Source: an uncultured Candidatus Poseidoniales archaeon (GTDB lineage: Archaea; Thermoplasmatota; Poseidoniia; Poseidoniales; Poseidoniaceae). Taken from it: DNA of 64,000 bases. Numbering within the stretch: the first letter of the stretch is position 1; each line of letters opens with the position of its first letter. The notes below the pieces were generated by a model that was given only the letters and a program-made list of their open reading frames with translations, was not told the DNA's origin and searched no databases. The stretch lies in contig CAJJAP010000010.1 in the NCBI GenBank assembly GCA_905182185.1, positions 1 to 64,000 of the forward strand, written 5' to 3'. Positions 63,271 through 64,000 of the stretch are shown piece by piece. The position numbers were made by a program, and so were the translations under genes.

Positions 63271-64000
63271 ATGGGTGGTTTAGCCCACGGTGGGTACGGG
63301 CCGGTCATCATTCCAATGATGATGGGCGTTAGCGCTGTAGTCATAGGGGCAATAATTGATCCACTGAGTGGACTTGTTCCACTGTTCGGAATATTTTGCT
63401 TGATGTTGTCTGCATTTTTTGCCAATTTCTGGCGAGATCCAGACCGTAAGATTCCTTCTCAGCAAGGAGTCATTACTTCGCCTGCTGATGGGCATGTAAT
63501 GTTCGCAAAAAGAGAAAGGGCAATCGGCCGCCGTCCAAGTAAGAAAGAATTAGAATCAGGTAAATGTACAAATGATAAATTAACCGGAGACTGGTATCCT
63601 GAACCATTGGATGAACCATTATTATTCACTACCGAACAGCAATTTGAAGCAGTTCCAAAAGGCCAAGAATCAGATACAGATGTTTGGAGAGTCGCAGTAT
63701 TCATGTCACCACTTGACGTACATGTCAATCGCGCTCCAATGGCTAGTACTATCACAGCAATGGAACTCAGAACCGGCAAAGGGATGCGCCGTGGACCCTT
63801 TGCAGCAGCATTCAAAAAGGAAAGTCAATATAACGAAAGAGTTCGTTCAGTATTCCAAAGTGATGACGGAACAATAGCCGAAGTCATGCAAATATCAGGG
63901 GCGTTGGCAAGAACCATTGTCCCATGGGTCAGCCAGGGTGCTATATTGCGCCGAGGACAAAGGTTCGGGATGATTCGCCTAGGATCAAGAGTTGATGTTA
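63271..64000 (+). CDS. psd: Phosphatidylserine/archaetidylserine decarboxylase, truncated by window edge
   Basis: It starts at ATG 63271 after GAGGTG. Two adjacent hydrophobic helices (GPVIIPMMMGVSAVVIGAII; LVPLFGIFCLMLSAFFANFW) are followed by RDPDRKIPSQQGVITSPADG, the PSD family's start of the catalytic domain. VFMSPLDVHVNRAP contains the conserved histidine motif. GQRFGMIRLGSRVD ends at the window edge and contains the Gly-Ser self-cleavage site that gives the pyruvoyl cofactor. The layout is the short archaeal/PSD-A form. It removes CO2 from the serine head group of membrane lipids to give the ethanolamine head group. The C-terminus lies outside the window. Confidence 0.88.
   Translation, partial: MGGLAHGGYGPVIIPMMMGVSAVVIGAIIDPLSGLVPLFGIFCLMLSAFFANFWRDPDRKIPSQQGVITSPADGHVMFAKRERAIGRRPSKKELESGKCTNDKLTGDWYPEPLDEPLLFTTEQQFEAVPKGQESDTDVWRVAVFMSPLDVHVNRAPMASTITAMELRTGKGMRRGPFAAAFKKESQYNERVRSVFQSDDGTIAEVMQISGALARTIVPWVSQGAILRRGQRFGMIRLGSRVDV

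Overview
The window looks like chromosome from an uncultured euryarchaeon, most probably Marine Group II (Candidatus Poseidoniales). Archaeal markers are a TFIIB-type initiation factor (TFB), MCM helicase, the archaeal-type GatE amidotransferase subunit, Trm1, two Pth2-type peptidyl-tRNA hydrolases, two PAC2-family proteasome-chaperone-like proteins and an archaetidylserine/phosphatidylserine decarboxylase. Marine Group II is suggested by large secreted, C-terminally anchored surface proteins with acidic, tryptophan-rich tails. The lineage is an inference from gene content; no alignment was run.

Layout. 0-0.75 kb: end of a membrane-protein pair. 0.82-5.02 kb: an about 4.2 kb island of small, translationally coupled but heavily frameshifted genes in two divergent halves around a hairpin-rich centre. 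I read it as a decayed provirus or virus-like element. 5.2-9.35 kb: a coiled-coil gene coupled to a large UvrD-type helicase/RecB-type nuclease. 9.6-13.4 kb: FAD oxidoreductase, DoxX-like protein and two unrecognised genes. 13.4-15.6 kb: transsulfuration pair (cysteine/cystathionine synthase plus cystathionine gamma-synthase/lyase). 15.7-24.8 kb: PAC2 protein, RecB-like nuclease, DEDD exonuclease, PKD lipoprotein, HAD phosphatase, a tRNA-Arg(GCG) followed by 101-bp tandem repeats that copy its 3' end, thioesterase, pentapeptide protein and a winged-helix protein. 25-34.4 kb: a 1417-aa FG-GAP-like surface protein, PAC2, Trm1 and a large two-TM ectodomain protein resembling the eukaryotic CD36/LIMP-2 family. 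34.5-41.1 kb: purM, esterase, mcm, gatE. 41.1-46.3 kb: a beta-propeller protein with a DUF4430-like C-terminus next to an ECF-type S-component-like membrane protein, tandem pth2 genes, class II amidotransferase, threonine aldolase. 46.4-50.9 kb: an 808-aa zinc-ribbon orphan, a secreted thioredoxin-like protein, tfb. 51.4-60.1 kb: an AddB/AddA-like helicase-nuclease pair. 60.1-64 kb: a small DUF6356-like gene, methyltransferase, M20 peptidase, an acidic coiled-coil protein and the start of a PSD/ASD gene.

How the genes work together. Four RecB-family nuclease domains occur in one 64-kb window: the 5.2-8.8 kb fusion, the stand-alone 16.5-kb gene, and both subunits of the AddAB-like pair. Translation-quality genes (trm1, gatE, two pth2, tRNA-Arg) and genome-maintenance genes (mcm, addAB-like, DEDD exonuclease) are mixed with cell-surface proteins.

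Caution on sequence quality. At least seven otherwise well-formed genes (near 11.98, 19.72, 30.51, 32.35/32.68, 40.39, 44.83 and 50.84 kb) are broken by single frame changes or a stop, and reading continues sensibly in another frame. In gatE, tfb and trm1 this is more likely consensus error than real gene loss. These genes are annotated over their reconstructed full span. The 1.1-5.0 kb island has a much higher density of breaks and may be truly degenerate.
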